Assembly: GCF_000648235.2 (NCBI RefSeq)
Contig: NZ_AP017977.1
Span: 186,001 to 250,000, forward strand
Length of the DNA stretch: 64,000 nt
DNA from: Neochlamydia sp. S13
GTDB taxonomy: Bacteria > Chlamydiota > Chlamydiia > Chlamydiales > Parachlamydiaceae
Direction: 5' to 3'
The notes below the pieces were generated by a model. That model was given only the letters and a program-made list of their open reading frames with translations, was not told the origin of the DNA and ran no database searches. Within the stretch, counting starts at the first letter, position 1. The number at the start of each line of letters is the position of its first letter. This document shows, piece by piece, positions 34,737-44,594 of this stretch. The translations under genes were made by a program, and so were the position numbers.

Positions 34737-36833
34737 ATGCAGTCCAACCAAAAGAGCTTGTTAACTTTGAAAATTGCTGCAGAGGCTCTTAAAGAAGCAA
34801 TCCGGATGCTGGCTCCCCAGGATCAATTTAAAAATCCTGTCATGTTTGTGACTTATCTTGGAGCCCTGGCTACCACAAGTTATGTCATCCAGGAGATTTT
34901 TTATCAGCAGTTAGCGTGGATTAATTTGCAAATTGCCGTTTGGTTATGGTTTACCATCCTTTTTGCTAATTTTGCTCAATCTATTGCCGAAAGTAGAGGA
35001 AAAGCACAAGCGGCAAGTTTAAGAAAAACAAAAGTTCAAGCTAATGCTCGTCAGGAGATCAATGGAATAGAGATAAAAATTCCTGCAGACCAGTTAAAAA
35101 AAGGGGATGTAATAATTTGCGAAGCAGGGGATATTATTCCTACCGACGGGGATGTCGTGGAAGGGGCTGCTACAATTGATGAATCAGCTATAACAGGTGA
35201 ATCGGCACCTGTCATTAGAGAAAGTGGAGGAGATAGAAGCGCTGTAACGGCAGGAACTAGGGTGCTGAGCGATCGCCTGCGTATTCAAGTGACTGCAGAG
35301 CCCGGAAATAATTTTTTAGACCGCATGATACGCTTAATTGAAGGCGCCAAACGGCAGAAGACACCTAATGAAATTGCCTTGCATATCGTGCTTTCGGCTT
35401 TAAGCATTATTTTTCTTATCACCATCGCTTCTTTGAAAGCTTTTGGAGAATATAGTGCCCATGCTTCTAAGCAAGATATTTCCCAACTCCTAACCTTTCC
35501 TATTTTAGTGGCTCTGCTAATTTGCTTAATCCCTACGACCATTAGCGCATTGCTAAGTGCGGTAGGAATTGCAGGGATGGATCGTTTATTTAGGCGCAAC
35601 GTGATAGCTTTAAGCGGCCGCTCGGTGGAAGCCGCAGGAGATATAGATTTGTTGATACTCGATAAAACAGGCACGATTACTATCGGCAATAGAATGGCTA
35701 CAGCTTTTTTACCTGCTGTAGGCATGGATGAAAAAGCTTTTGCAGAAATTGCTCAGTTAGCTTCTCTATCTGATGAGACTCCAGAAGGCCGTTCTATTGT
35801 AGTTCTTGCTAAAAAATTATTTGGCTTAAGGGCTGAATCTTTGGATACAAGAAACTCTATCGTTGTTCCTTTCTCGGCCACTACACGCATGAGCGGTATC
35901 GATTTCGTAGACGGTTTAGGAAAGGTTATACGGCGCATACGCAAAGGCTCTACAGAAGCCATTAAAAAGCATCTAACAAGTTTAGGAGGACATTATCTTG
36001 ATCAGCTAGATGCTGCTATACAAGCTATAGCAAGTAAAGGAGGAACACCTTTATTGGTCAGCGATGAGGATAAAATTGTAGGGATCATTCACCTTAAAGA
36101 TATCATTAAAGGAGGCATCCAAGAAAGATTTGCGCAGATGCGGCGCATGGGTATTCGTACCGTAATGGTTACTGGTGACAATCAATTGACCGCTGCAGCT
36201 ATTGCAGCAGAAGCTGGAGTAGATGAATTTATTGCTGAGGCTACACCCGAAATAAAACTAGAAAAAATTAAAAGCGAGCAAGAAAATGGAAGGCTAGTGG
36301 CTATGACAGGCGATGGCACCAATGATGCACCTGCTTTAGCTCAGGCGGATGTAGGTGTAGCAATGAATACAGGTACACAGGCATCTAGAGAAGCTGGCAA
36401 TATGGTAGATTTAGATAGCAATCCTACCAAGTTAATAGACATTGTAGAAATTGGCAAGCAGATGTTGATGACAAGGGGTGCTTTAACAACTTTTAGTATA
36501 GCGAATGATGTGGCTAAATATTTTGCCATCATTCCAGCGATCTTTGGAGCACTGTATATAGGAGATGAAGGAGGCTCTGGTCCTCTGTCTGTACTTAATA
36601 TTATGGGCTTAAATTCACCACAGAGTGCTGTTTTAAGTGCTATTATCTTTAATGCCTTAATCATTGTGGCTTTAATACCTCTAGCTTTAAGAGGGATCCA
36701 ATATAATGCTCAGTCGGCACAGGCTTTGTTAAGAAATAATCTCCTCATCTATGGATTGGGAGGTCTTGTGGCTCCTTTTGTAGGAATAAAACTTATCGAT
36801 ATTTTAATCACCTTTTTTGGCTTTGTAGAGTAA
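34737..36833 (+). CDS. kdpB: Potassium-transporting ATPase ATP-binding subunit KdpB
   Basis: KdpB is the P-type ATPase subunit that powers K+ uptake. Key motifs are TGES (153-156, actuator domain), DKTGT with the phosphorylated Asp309, and [19 protein letters not shown] (about 522-540, hinge). The 698-aa length and membrane segments are normal. A strong AAGGAGA precedes the ATG. kdpC follows after 10 bp. Confidence 0.96.
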   Translation: MQSNQKSLLTLKIAAEALKEAIRMLAPQDQFKNPVMFVTYLGALATTSYVIQEIFYQQLAWINLQIAVWLWFTILFANFAQSIAESRGKAQAASLRKTKVQANARQEINGIEIKIPADQLKKGDVIICEAGDIIPTDGDVVEGAATIDESAITGESAPVIRESGGDRSAVTAGTRVLSDRLRIQVTAEPGNNFLDRMIRLIEGAKRQKTPNEIALHIVLSALSIIFLITIASLKAFGEYSAHASKQDISQLLTFPILVALLICLIPTTISALLSAVGIAGMDRLFRRNVIALSGRSVEAAGDIDLLILDKTGTITIGNRMATAFLPAVGMDEKAFAEIAQLASLSDETPEGRSIVVLAKKLFGLRAESLDTRNSIVVPFSATTRMSGIDFVDGLGKVIRRIRKGSTEAIKKHLTSLGGHYLDQLDAAIQAIASKGGTPLLVSDEDKIVGIIHLKDIIKGGIQERFAQMRRMGIRTVMVTGDNQLTAAAIAAEAGVDEFIAEATPEIKLEKIKSEQENGRLVAMTGDGTNDAPALAQADVGVAMNTGTQASREAGNMVDLDSNPTKLIDIVEIGKQMLMTRGALTTFSIANDVAKYFAIIPAIFGALYIGDEGGSGPLSVLNIMGLNSPQSAVLSAIIFNALIIVALIPLALRGIQYNAQSAQALLRNNLLIYGLGGLVAPFVGIKLIDILITFFGFVE

Positions 36834-36843
36834 GAGAGTTTAT

Positions 36844-37431
36844 ATGTTAAGAATTTGGACTAGCTTCAAGATGTTTCTGTGGTTAACAGCTTTAACAGGG
36901 ATTATCTACCCTCTCTTCATTACTCTTATAGCGTATTTAACTATCAAAAATAAAGCGGAAGGGGATTTTATTTCTTTTAATGGAAAGTGGATAGGGGCTG
37001 CCCTGATCGGGCAAAACTTTGAAAGCAATCGCTATTTTTGGGGACGTCCATCGATAAATAATTATAATCCTTTAGCATCAGGGGGAAGTAATTTAGGCCC
37101 TACCAGCGAGGCTTTAAAAAAGGTTATTGAAAAACGCAAAGTAAAGATAAAAACAACCTACGAGGAGAAAAGTGATCGCTTAATTCCTAGTGAGTTACTT
37201 TTTGCTTCTGCCAGCGGATTAGATCCACATATTTCTCCGCAAACCGCCTACTTCCAGGTAGAACGGGTAATCAAAGCAAGAGGTTGGAATGAAAATAATA
37301 AAGAGGCTATTTTTCGACTCATCGAAGCATCCATAGAATTGCCGCGCTGGGGCTTCCTAGGCACATCTTATATTAACGTGCTAAAACTTAATTTAGCTTT
37401 AGATGCATGGGATAAAGCTCAAAAGGAATGA
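36844..37431 (+). CDS. kdpC: Potassium-transporting ATPase subunit KdpC
   Basis: KdpC is anchored by one N-terminal membrane helix (about 10-33) and assists ATP binding and complex stability. Its signatures are FWGRPSINNYNPLASGGSNLGPTS (central) and ASGLDPHISPQTAYFQVERV. At 195 aa it is full-length. No kdpD or kdpE gene follows; the next 1.3 kb is non-coding, so the pump has no adjacent two-component regulator here. Confidence 0.93.
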   Translation: MLRIWTSFKMFLWLTALTGIIYPLFITLIAYLTIKNKAEGDFISFNGKWIGAALIGQNFESNRYFWGRPSINNYNPLASGGSNLGPTSEALKKVIEKRKVKIKTTYEEKSDRLIPSELLFASASGLDPHISPQTAYFQVERVIKARGWNENNKEAIFRLIEASIELPRWGFLGTSYINVLKLNLALDAWDKAQKE

Positions 37432-38728
37432 CAAATTTTATAGAGGGAAAAAGCACAATAAGCTTTTTAATTTTTTTAGCTTCTTTTTTTAACTCCTCTT
37501 TATTTTATGGATAGACCTAGATTTCTCTAAATTTATAAAAAGATTATTTCTTGATAAGCATTTTTAAATTATCAAAATCATGTAAGCGTTCACGGGGTAT
37601 GCCCAGCTTTAGACACGATTCTGCGGGCATCTGCAATGTCAAAAATGCTCGCAAATAGCTGTTTTTTCCTATTTACTGCCTTTTTTGATTTATAGTAAGT
37701 CCCTAGCATCAATAGCTTAAGTAGATATGACCCCCATGATCCCTTACAAAATCATTTAAAATTTAAGCTGTTTAGCTTAAGAACGTAATGAGGATAAACT
37801 AACTTTATCCTAAAAAGTTAAATAATCGAGAATGGCAGGTGTGTGCACCTATTGTAGGTAAGAAAAAGGCAGGTAAGCTATCCGAGCACTCTAGGTAGCA
37901 GCTGCTAATGCTATCTTTTACATTTTAAAGAGAGAATATCAAGAAGCCTATCTTCTTCGTGATCCCCTTTTTTTGGGGGGAAATGGATGGATTCATTAAT
38001 TTAAAGTAAAATAAAGTAATTTATTCGAACAAATTAATACTTATTTATGCCGATCGATGCGCCGAAGCTGGGTTAAGCTAGCATAATTTAAGCTCAAATA
38101 TAGCCGATAGCCAAAGTATCAAAATAGCTAGAGAAAAAAGGCTTTGCAGGTATGACTTTAGGCAAGAAAGTTAAAAGTAGGAAAAGGCATGAATGGATGA
38201 ACTAGGAGGGATTGTTAATAGCAATGTTGATAAGCAGAGAGTAGTTTGCAGCGAAAAGGATAGGCTAAGAGTCCTGTTTTATTTCTTTCCTGCAAAAGCT
38301 TAAAGGGGTAAGGAATAGTTGCACATGCAGACTATAGCCAAGAAAAGATGAAAATGTAAGCAGCTTTATATGAGGGTATGGATCTATCAAATTAAAGGTT
38401 AGACGTTTTTTGAGCTGCTCTTTATGTAATCATATGCTTAATAAAAAGCTTGCTTTTAAGGAGAAAGCCACTTTGGAACAAGGCTAATTTCTTTTTGGGT
38501 TATGCAGACATAGCTTCTATAAAAGGTAGGATAAAAGTTTGCCAAACACCAACTACCTCTTGCTCTTGTTAGTAGGGTGCGTCTTAGAGTGAGAAAGAGA
38601 GTACTAATATATTAATTTATACGATGTTTTTTAGTTGTATAGAAGATTAGCTTTTAAAATAAATTCTGTTGATTTTATAAGCCATAGTTGTTAAAATTTA
38701 TTGAACTTAAAGAATAAATAGGGTCAAA
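37432..38728. other. Long intergenic region, a few gene remnants possible
   Basis: About 1.3 kb without a convincing gene. A minus-strand fragment near 37550-37620 (MPAESCLKLGIPRERLHDF, then DNLKMLIKK and stop) looks protein-like but could not be assigned. At 38421-38516 lies a sequence repeated at 43256-43353. No tRNA or IS ends were seen. Confidence 0.45.
38421..38516 (+). repeat. Dispersed repeat, copy A
   Basis: Roughly 95 bp starting TTTATGTAATCATATGCTTA and containing ATAAAAAGCTTGCTTTTA matches 43256-43353 in the same orientation with scattered differences. Both copies lie upstream of DUF4116 genes, so this may be a duplicated promoter region. Confidence 0.6.
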
Positions 38729-40750
38729 ATGAAACTAAGCGGTTTTCCTCAATTATGCATATGGATTGATCGTAAGGCTGACTACGTGCCTTTAATCAGT
38801 ACAGTGACTAACCTAGTCAATATTTTCCAAAAATGTGTTTATATACCGACCCTGCAAGAAAAAAACTTATCTGTAAGCAAAAGTTATTACCGCTATCTTA
38901 ATAAAAAAAGTTTTGGCAGGTGCATTGTTTTATTAATCCCCATCTTAGGAAATATATGGGTTGGAGTTTGGGATATTCATCGTTATAGACTCAATAATAA
39001 GAACCCAAAACCGCTAAGAGCAGACCAGACGATTAACTTGCCCCAAGATGCCGTGAAAGAAATTAATAATGAACCGGCTCCATTGGTTATTGTTCAAAAA
39101 GGTGAGTTAACGCTTGACAATCTCAGCGAGGAGTTTAAAAAAGATAAGGCTACCTCCCTTGCTGAGATGCAGAAAAATGGATGGGAGCTTTCTCAAGCTA
39201 GAGAAGATTTTAAAAAAGATCAAGATATCGTATTGGCTGCTGTTAAGCAAAGCGGCTTAGTTCTTAAGTATGCTCATCCAGAATTACAAAATAATAAAAA
39301 TATCGTACTTGCCGCTGTTAGCCAAGATGGTCTAGCCCTTAAATATGCTAGCCAAGAACTTAGGAATGATAAGGAAGTCGTACTTGCCGCCGTCCAGCAA
39401 GATAGCTTAGCTCTTGAGTATGCTAGCCAAGAGCTTAAAAATAATAAAGAGGTGGTGCTTGCTGCTGTTAAACAAAATGGCGCATCTCTTAAATATGCTA
39501 GCCAAGCGCTTAAAAACGACAGGGAGGTCGTGCTTGCTGCTATTCATCACCAAGATCCGGCCCTCCAGTACCTTGATAAAACGGTGATAAATAATGAGAG
39601 ATTTGTGCTTGTTGATTTTAAGCATCGGTGCTTGACTATCCAGTATGGGGGCAAAAAAATTAAGAACGACGAAGAGGTCATGCTTGCTGCTGTTCAGCAG
39701 GATGGCTTAGCCCTTAAATATGCCAGTGAAGAAATTAAAGACAATAGAAAAGTCGTGCTTGCTGCCATTCAGCAAAATGTATGGGCACTTGAGTATGCCT
39801 CCAAGCCCCTAAGGGATGATAAATATCTGCTACTTATCGCTGTTCGGCAAGCTGGCAGCCTACTCTTTTATGCCAGCCCATGGATTAAAAGTAATAAAGA
39901 TATTGTGCTTGCGGCGGTCCAGCAAGATGGTCTGGCACTTCGGCATGCTGGAGAAGATCTGAAGAATGATAAAGAGGTGGTACTTGCTGCAGTTCAGCAA
40001 AACGGCCAGGCTCTTCAGTATGCTAGTCAAGAGCTTAGAAATGATAAAGATATTGTGCTTGCGGCCGTCCAGCAAGACGTTCGGGCACTTGAGTATGCTG
40101 GAGAAGATCTGAAGAATGATAAAGAGGTAGTACTTGCCGCAGTCCAGCAAAAAGGCAAGGCTCTTCAGTATGCTAGTCAAGCACTTAAAAATGATAAAGA
40201 TATTGTGCTTGCGGCCGTTCGGCAAGACGGCCAGGCACTTGAGTATGCTGGAGAAGCTCTGAAGAATGATAAAGAGGTGGTACTTGCCGCAGTTCAGCAA
40301 AATGGTAAGGCTCTTCAGTATGCTAGCCAAGCGCTTAGAAATGATAAAGATGTTGTGCTTGCGGCCGTCCAGCAAAACGGTCTGGTACTTCAGTATGCTG
40401 GAGAAGATCTGAAGAATGATAAAGAGGTGGTACTTGCCGCAGTTCAGCAAAACGGCCAGGCTCTTCAGTATGCTAGTCAAGCACTTAGAAATGATAAAGA
40501 TGTTGTGCTTGCGGCCGTCCAGCAAAACGGCCTGGCACTTCAGTATGCTGGAGAAGATCTGAAGAATGATAAAGAGGTGGTACTTGCCGCAGTTCAGCAA
40601 CAGGGTTGCTCCCTTCAATATGCTAGTCAAGCACTGCGAAACGATAGGAAAGTCGTCATGGCCGCTGCTAAGCAAAATGGCATGGCACTTCGTTATGCTA
40701 GTGAGCAACTTCAGAAAGATAAAGAGTTCCTTAAGCTATGTAATAAGTAA
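38729..40750 (+). CDS. DUF4116-type repeat protein, 21 repeats
   Basis: This 673-aa protein has a conserved N-terminal domain (about 1-100: IDRKADYVPLISTVTNLV, KKSFGRC, then the hydrophobic IVLLIPILGNIWVGVWDI). A short linker follows, and then about 21 consecutive 25-residue repeats (consensus NDKEVVLAAVQQNGLALQYASQELR) up to the end. Pairs of repeats equal one DUF4116 unit. The repeats are predicted helical and should stack into a solenoid, a likely protein-binding scaffold; no enzyme motif is seen. Repeats 11-20 are nearly identical at DNA level with a 150-bp period, so they expanded recently. The hydrophobic segment could anchor it in a membrane. A host-directed effector role is inferred from lineage and context. 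Confidence 0.8.
   Translation: MKLSGFPQLCIWIDRKADYVPLISTVTNLVNIFQKCVYIPTLQEKNLSVSKSYYRYLNKKSFGRCIVLLIPILGNIWVGVWDIHRYRLNNKNPKPLRADQTINLPQDAVKEINNEPAPLVIVQKGELTLDNLSEEFKKDKATSLAEMQKNGWELSQAREDFKKDQDIVLAAVKQSGLVLKYAHPELQNNKNIVLAAVSQDGLALKYASQELRNDKEVVLAAVQQDSLALEYASQELKNNKEVVLAAVKQNGASLKYASQALKNDREVVLAAIHHQDPALQYLDKTVINNERFVLVDFKHRCLTIQYGGKKIKNDEEVMLAAVQQDGLALKYASEEIKDNRKVVLAAIQQNVWALEYASKPLRDDKYLLLIAVRQAGSLLFYASPWIKSNKDIVLAAVQQDGLALRHAGEDLKNDKEVVLAAVQQNGQALQYASQELRNDKDIVLAAVQQDVRALEYAGEDLKNDKEVVLAAVQQKGKALQYASQALKNDKDIVLAAVRQDGQALEYAGEALKNDKEVVLAAVQQNGKALQYASQALRNDKDVVLAAVQQNGLVLQYAGEDLKNDKEVVLAAVQQNGQALQYASQALRNDKDVVLAAVQQNGLALQYAGEDLKNDKEVVLAAVQQQGCSLQYASQALRNDRKVVMAAAKQNGMALRYASEQLQKDKEFLKLCNK
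39897..40646 (+). repeat. 150-bp tandem repeat array, five copies
   Basis: The segment beginning GATATTGTGCTTGCGGC recurs at 39899, 40049, 40199, 40349 and 40499, exactly 150 bp apart. Each unit encodes two 25-aa repeats of alternating type, one with AGEDLK and one with YASQ(E/A)L. The high DNA identity suggests unequal crossing-over or slippage. Confidence 0.9.
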
Positions 40751-41215
40751 ATGATTAATTGTGCTTTTGCTAGAGAGGGAGTACTCAACAGAAATGCTAT
40801 TATTAATTTAAAGCAAAGGAGACTTCTGTTCTGCAGGGAAATTGCATAAAGATTTTACTTACCGTTTTACATTTTCCTCATGTAATCTCGATTCCATGAG
40901 GATTTATTTTTTTCCCTTAATTTCTGCTTTTGTTTTTGCACCAGCTTTTAATAGATTCATTGTACGCCTTTTAAAACAGATAAATTTATACGGCTGAGGC
41001 CCTCAAGCCTGGTTTCTGTCTTCCTCATATGAGCTATCTAATATGCTTTTAAGAAGGTGTCTCGAAACTTTCGCTTTTTGATAAAATGAAAGCAAATTCA
41101 AAAATAGGTTTCCGAGCACCTTCTTACATTTTCTTGCCTATCTTGCTTTTTTTATATATATAAAAGTGCCTAAAAAGTAAATAAAATAGGCATAAAGCTT
41201 AAAAGAGGCCATACC
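40751..41215. other. Intergenic with 3' flank shared by the DUF4116 genes
   Basis: The first 100 bp resemble the 3' flank of the second DUF4116 gene (46009-46085; both contain CTATTATTAATTT-like text), so the duplication extended past the stop codon. An inverted-repeat element lies at 41050-41126. No gene was seen. Confidence 0.5.
41050..41126. repeat. 77-bp inverted-repeat element, possible MITE or IS remnant
   Basis: The ends TAAGAAGGTGTCTCGAAAC and, reverse-complemented, TAAGAAGGTGCTCGGAAAC pair over about 18 positions with small indels, around a 39-bp AT-rich centre. The form recalls the termini of an IS with its interior deleted. No clear target duplication was identified. Confidence 0.55.
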
Positions 41216-42793
41216 ATGAATCCTAACTCTTCTATTACCATTGAACATTTACCTAATGAAATACTAACTCCCATTTTAACGGTTTGCACCTCGCCTGCCT
41301 TAGTTAGCGTTTGTACAAGATGGCGACATCTGGTGAACGCAGAAATAATGCCCTCTCTTTATAAGCAAATAGGTAAGATACATTTTCCTCAACAAGATAT
41401 TAGCGAACAGACTTTTATTTTAGATAGGATTTATAAGCTAGAAGAAGAGCTTACTGAAACAGGAAAGGTAAATGCTATCTTCAAGCAGATCTTTACTTTA
41501 GCTAACTCACTTTCTCCTGCAGAGTTAGAATTTAAGTGGAAAACTGAGGAAAAAAGGTATTTTAACCTGGCTAATTATTCTTCTTATCTTATAAATATTA
41601 ACCGCCTCTTAATGTGGAAAAACCTTTCTGATGGCACAAAATACTTAGAGCAAGAAAAAATTAGGTATTTGCCTCTAGCAAAAAAAGGAGAGCTTTTCAG
41701 AGAGTGGATTGAAAGATATGGCCAAGATATTGAAGAGTTATATTTAAACGAGATTAGCCTGACCTTTTTACCTCCAGAGATATGGCAGCTCTCTCAGCTG
41801 TGGCGGCTTGACTTAAACAACAACCAGCTTACCTTCCTTCCGGCAGAGATAGGGCAGCTTTCTCAGCTGGAATATCTTTGCTTAGAGGATAACCAACTTA
41901 CCTCTCTTCCTGCTGAGATAGGGCAGTTAGTCCAGTTAAAAAACCTTTTCCTGAAGGGCAACCAGCTTATCTCCCTTTCTGCAGAGATAGGGCAGCTTTC
42001 TCAGCTGGAATACCTTTGCTTAGAGGATAACCAACTTACCACTCTTCCTGCTAATATAGGGCTGCTTTCTCAGCTACAAGAGCTTTACTTAAACGGTAAC
42101 CAGCTTACTTCCCTTCCTGCTGAGATAGGGCAATTATCCCAGCTGGGAGGGCTTCACTTAAGCAACAACCAGCTTACCATGATCCCTAAAGAAATTTGCC
42201 AGCTCTCGCGATTGCAATACCTTGACTTAAGCCACAACCATCTCACTGCCCTTCCTCCAGAGATTGGGCAGCTTGCCCAGCTGCGAAGCCTTCACTTAGC
42301 GAATACGCAGTTTACCTCTCTTCCATCAGAGATATGGCAGCTTTCTATGCTGTATGAGCTTAACCTAAGCAGCAACCAACTCACCGCTCTTTCTGCACAG
42401 ATAGGGCAGCTTTCACAGCTGGGAAACCTTGACTTAAGCCACAACCATCTCACTGTCCTTCCTCCAGAGATAGGGCTGCTTTCTCAGCTGAAAAGGCTTT
42501 ACTTATTCGATAATCAGCTCATCTTTCTTCCTGCAGAGATAGGGCAGCTTTCTCAGCTGGAGTACCTTTGCTTAAAGGATAACCAACTTACCTCTCTTCC
42601 TGCTGAAATAGGGCTGCTTTCTCAGCTGAAAAGGCTTGAATTATTCGATAATCAGCTCACCTCCCTTCCGGCAGAGATTCAGCACCTTTCTCAGCTAGAA
42701 GAGCTTCACTTACCGTGTAACCAGTTTACGTCTCTTTTGGCAGAGAGTGGGCAGCTTTCTCATATCTATCTACTTTGCTTAAATCATAACTAA
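41216..42793 (+). CDS. F-box / leucine-rich-repeat protein, C-terminally truncated
   Basis: The N-terminus has an F-box (about 7-50: IEHLPNEILTPIL, then VCTRWRHLVNAEIMPSL). A helical linker follows to about residue 165, and then one partial and fourteen complete 23-residue leucine-rich repeats (consensus LSQLEYLCLEDNQLTSLPAEIGQ), the bacterial/plant-like 'LPAEIG' class. The reading frame stops at CLNHN, mid-repeat, although LRR coding continues in frame to 42970. F-box/LRR proteins are SCF substrate receptors in eukaryotes, so a host-ubiquitin effector is a reasonable inference. AGAGG precedes the ATG. The truncated product could still fold, since LRR arrays tolerate length change. Confidence 0.75.
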   Translation: MNPNSSITIEHLPNEILTPILTVCTSPALVSVCTRWRHLVNAEIMPSLYKQIGKIHFPQQDISEQTFILDRIYKLEEELTETGKVNAIFKQIFTLANSLSPAELEFKWKTEEKRYFNLANYSSYLININRLLMWKNLSDGTKYLEQEKIRYLPLAKKGELFREWIERYGQDIEELYLNEISLTFLPPEIWQLSQLWRLDLNNNQLTFLPAEIGQLSQLEYLCLEDNQLTSLPAEIGQLVQLKNLFLKGNQLISLSAEIGQLSQLEYLCLEDNQLTTLPANIGLLSQLQELYLNGNQLTSLPAEIGQLSQLGGLHLSNNQLTMIPKEICQLSRLQYLDLSHNHLTALPPEIGQLAQLRSLHLANTQFTSLPSEIWQLSMLYELNLSSNQLTALSAQIGQLSQLGNLDLSHNHLTVLPPEIGLLSQLKRLYLFDNQLIFLPAEIGQLSQLEYLCLKDNQLTSLPAEIGLLSQLKRLELFDNQLTSLPAEIQHLSQLEELHLPCNQFTSLLAESGQLSHIYLLCLNHN

Positions 42794-42970
42794 CTTACCA
42801 CCCTCCCTTCCGAGATAGGGTAGCTTTCGCGGCTGCAATGGCTTCTCTTAAATGATAACCATCTCACTGTCCTTTCTGCAGAGATAGCACTGTGCTTTGA
42901 AGATTTAGATTTTAAGTTAGACGGAAATCTGCTGGAAAACATACCAGAGGAATTAAAACAACGTTTTTAG
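42791..42970 (+). pseudogene. Decayed 3' end of the F-box/LRR gene
   Basis: Continuing the frame past the TAA at 42791 gives LTTLPSEIG, a TAG stop (from an expected CAG), then LSRLQWLLLNDNHLTVLSAEI and a capping segment LENIPEELKQRF with a final TAG at 42968. Two in-frame nonsense changes therefore cut off about 60 codons: two LRRs and the C-terminal cap. Confidence 0.8.
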
Positions 42971-43382
42971 CGGTAGCTGAAAAAATATCTGCTTCCTCAC
43001 CTATAATATTAAAAGGGCAAATTGCTGACCTAGAAAGTTTTAAGGATATAGAGAAAGAATTTTTGTTTTATAGGCGTAAGGGGCCTTGCTATGTAAATGG
43101 TCTAATAGCTTGCCTGCTTAAAGAGGAGTCTTGCACTAAGCTTATCACCAAAGTTAGCATCCACTGCTCTTTGGACATTGCTTCTCGAGCATGACAAGCT
43201 GTGCCATCTTATTCATCGCCAAAGATGTAGTATATAATACGCTTTCGGACAACTTTTTATGCAGTCATATACTTAATAAAAAGCTTGCTTTTACGATGAG
43301 AGCTAGCTTGGGGGAAGGTTGATTTCTTTTTTATTTATATAAACATAAGTTTTTTAAAGTTACGATTTTTCTCGCTGTTAGG
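42971..43382. other. Intergenic, contains a dispersed repeat
   Basis: No gene was recognised. Some codon-like text at 42975-43190 suggests another decayed gene but could not be assigned. The repeat at 43256-43353 matches 38421-38516. Confidence 0.4.
43256..43353 (+). repeat. Dispersed repeat, copy B
   Basis: Matches 38421-38516 in the same orientation (TCATATACTTAATAAAAAGC and following bases). It lies about 1.3 kb upstream of the second DUF4116 gene, with the IS5-like relic in between. Copy A lies only 0.3 kb upstream of the first DUF4116 gene. Confidence 0.6.
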
Positions 43383-44275
43383 CTAGCTTCCTAGAGCGAA
43401 AATCTCCTCTAAAGTTTCTTTTAAAGCGGTATATCGCTCTTTTGGCAAGCGATCTTCGATGATAGCCGCAAAGTTTCAACATGCCTGGCCTCATTGTCTT
43501 CTCCTAAATCTTTAAGGGGTTTTAAGGCATCATTTCTTTCTTTCACAGCTTGTCTGTCTCTTGGCTTTAAATCTTTCTTCTCTTCTTGGAGGTACTAAAG
43601 GATCTATATTTTGAACATAAGATGATCGATAGAAAGCTCGCTTATCGTAAGCACTATCTCCATAAGCGGCTTTTGTGCTCTTAGGCAGATTGGGGATCAT
43701 TTGGCTCGCCACTAAATCAACAGTTTTATTACTTTATGCCAATTTACTTAAAAATAATTTCATGCGAATCTGGACAAATGCTTAAGTAAATCTTTCTCCA
43801 AGTCCTCCGCTTTGCTTTGCCAGGCTGGCGCATTTTCCACTCTCCTTTACCATAGGCCTTCATCCGAGAGGAAGTAAAGGCTGCGTTTGTCAGACACTTT
43901 AAGGCTTGGCTCCTTCAAATTCCTGTCTAAGCTTTTTAGCGCGCCTATAGATGCGGGTATAGCAAGGAAAAGGCAGCCTTGGAGGCCAGCAAGATAATCA
44001 ACGTCAAAAAAATCCTTAGAAGGGCCAGGAGGGGAAAATGATAAACGGCTTTAATCATCAGCATGCATAGGATTGCGGCAGCAGAATAGATTTTTGGGTA
44101 TTCTTTCTTCCCTTAAACTTTTATTTTCTCTCCATCCTTTAATGCCTCCATCCGAAAACCATAAAGTAATGCTTCCTCTTTGTACTAAAGCTTTGTTATA
44201 ATCGGACCAATTACTTAGGCGGTTAAGGGAAGAGAGCTTTTTTTTGATAGGTTGCCTATATTTTTGTTTTTGCAA
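43383..44275 (-). pseudogene. IS5-like transposase, decayed by frameshifts
   Basis: Reading the minus strand in shifting frames gives the transposase in order. The N-terminal part from 44275 is KYRQPIKKKLSSLNRL...NWSDYNKALVQRGSITLWFSD. Next come KEYPKIYSAAAILCMLMIKAVY and KGEWKMRQPGKAKRRTWRK. Then follow AAYGDSAYDKRAFY, with the second catalytic Asp, and IDPLVPPRR. The end is FAAIIEDRLPKERYTAL...ALGS with a stop at 43383. At least three frame changes and several stops break it. Two short open stretches (43530-43712 and 44051-44275) are fragments of this one gene. No inverted repeats were recognised. Confidence 0.8.
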
Positions 44276-44594
44276 ACTAAATTTTATTGCTTTTAAGCGT
44301 TAAAGAGCAATCTTATCGCCTACGCTTCTTACTTATGCAACAATGCCCATTAGGAATATATTTAAATGTGGCTTAAATTAATAAAATGTTTATCCCATTC
44401 TTTGCTAAAAGATTTCCAACAATTACAGAGTAGCCTATAATTGGAGAGTGCATTTTTAATTTTTTGTAGTCAGAGGTTATTTAGGAAATAAATGTTTTCA
44501 AATAGATTAGAAGTGTGTGTCTCAAATTTAACTATTTATTGGAAATAAGATAACCTCTACATTAGGTTAATAAACAATATAAGGTGCTATGCGA

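Noticed and set aside
37550-37625. A minus-strand 28-codon fragment (MPAESCLKLGIPRERL...)
   Set aside because: It looks protein-like but is short, has no ribosome site and matches no family I recognise, so it is not listed as a gene.
39860-40708. A 282-codon antisense ORF across the DUF4116 gene
   Set aside because: It exists because the sense repeats have a period divisible by three and lack antisense stops. It has no ribosome site and its peptide only mirrors the repeats.
43530-44275. Two short separate minus-strand genes (60 and 74 aa)
   Set aside because: Both are pieces of one IS5-like transposase broken by frameshifts.
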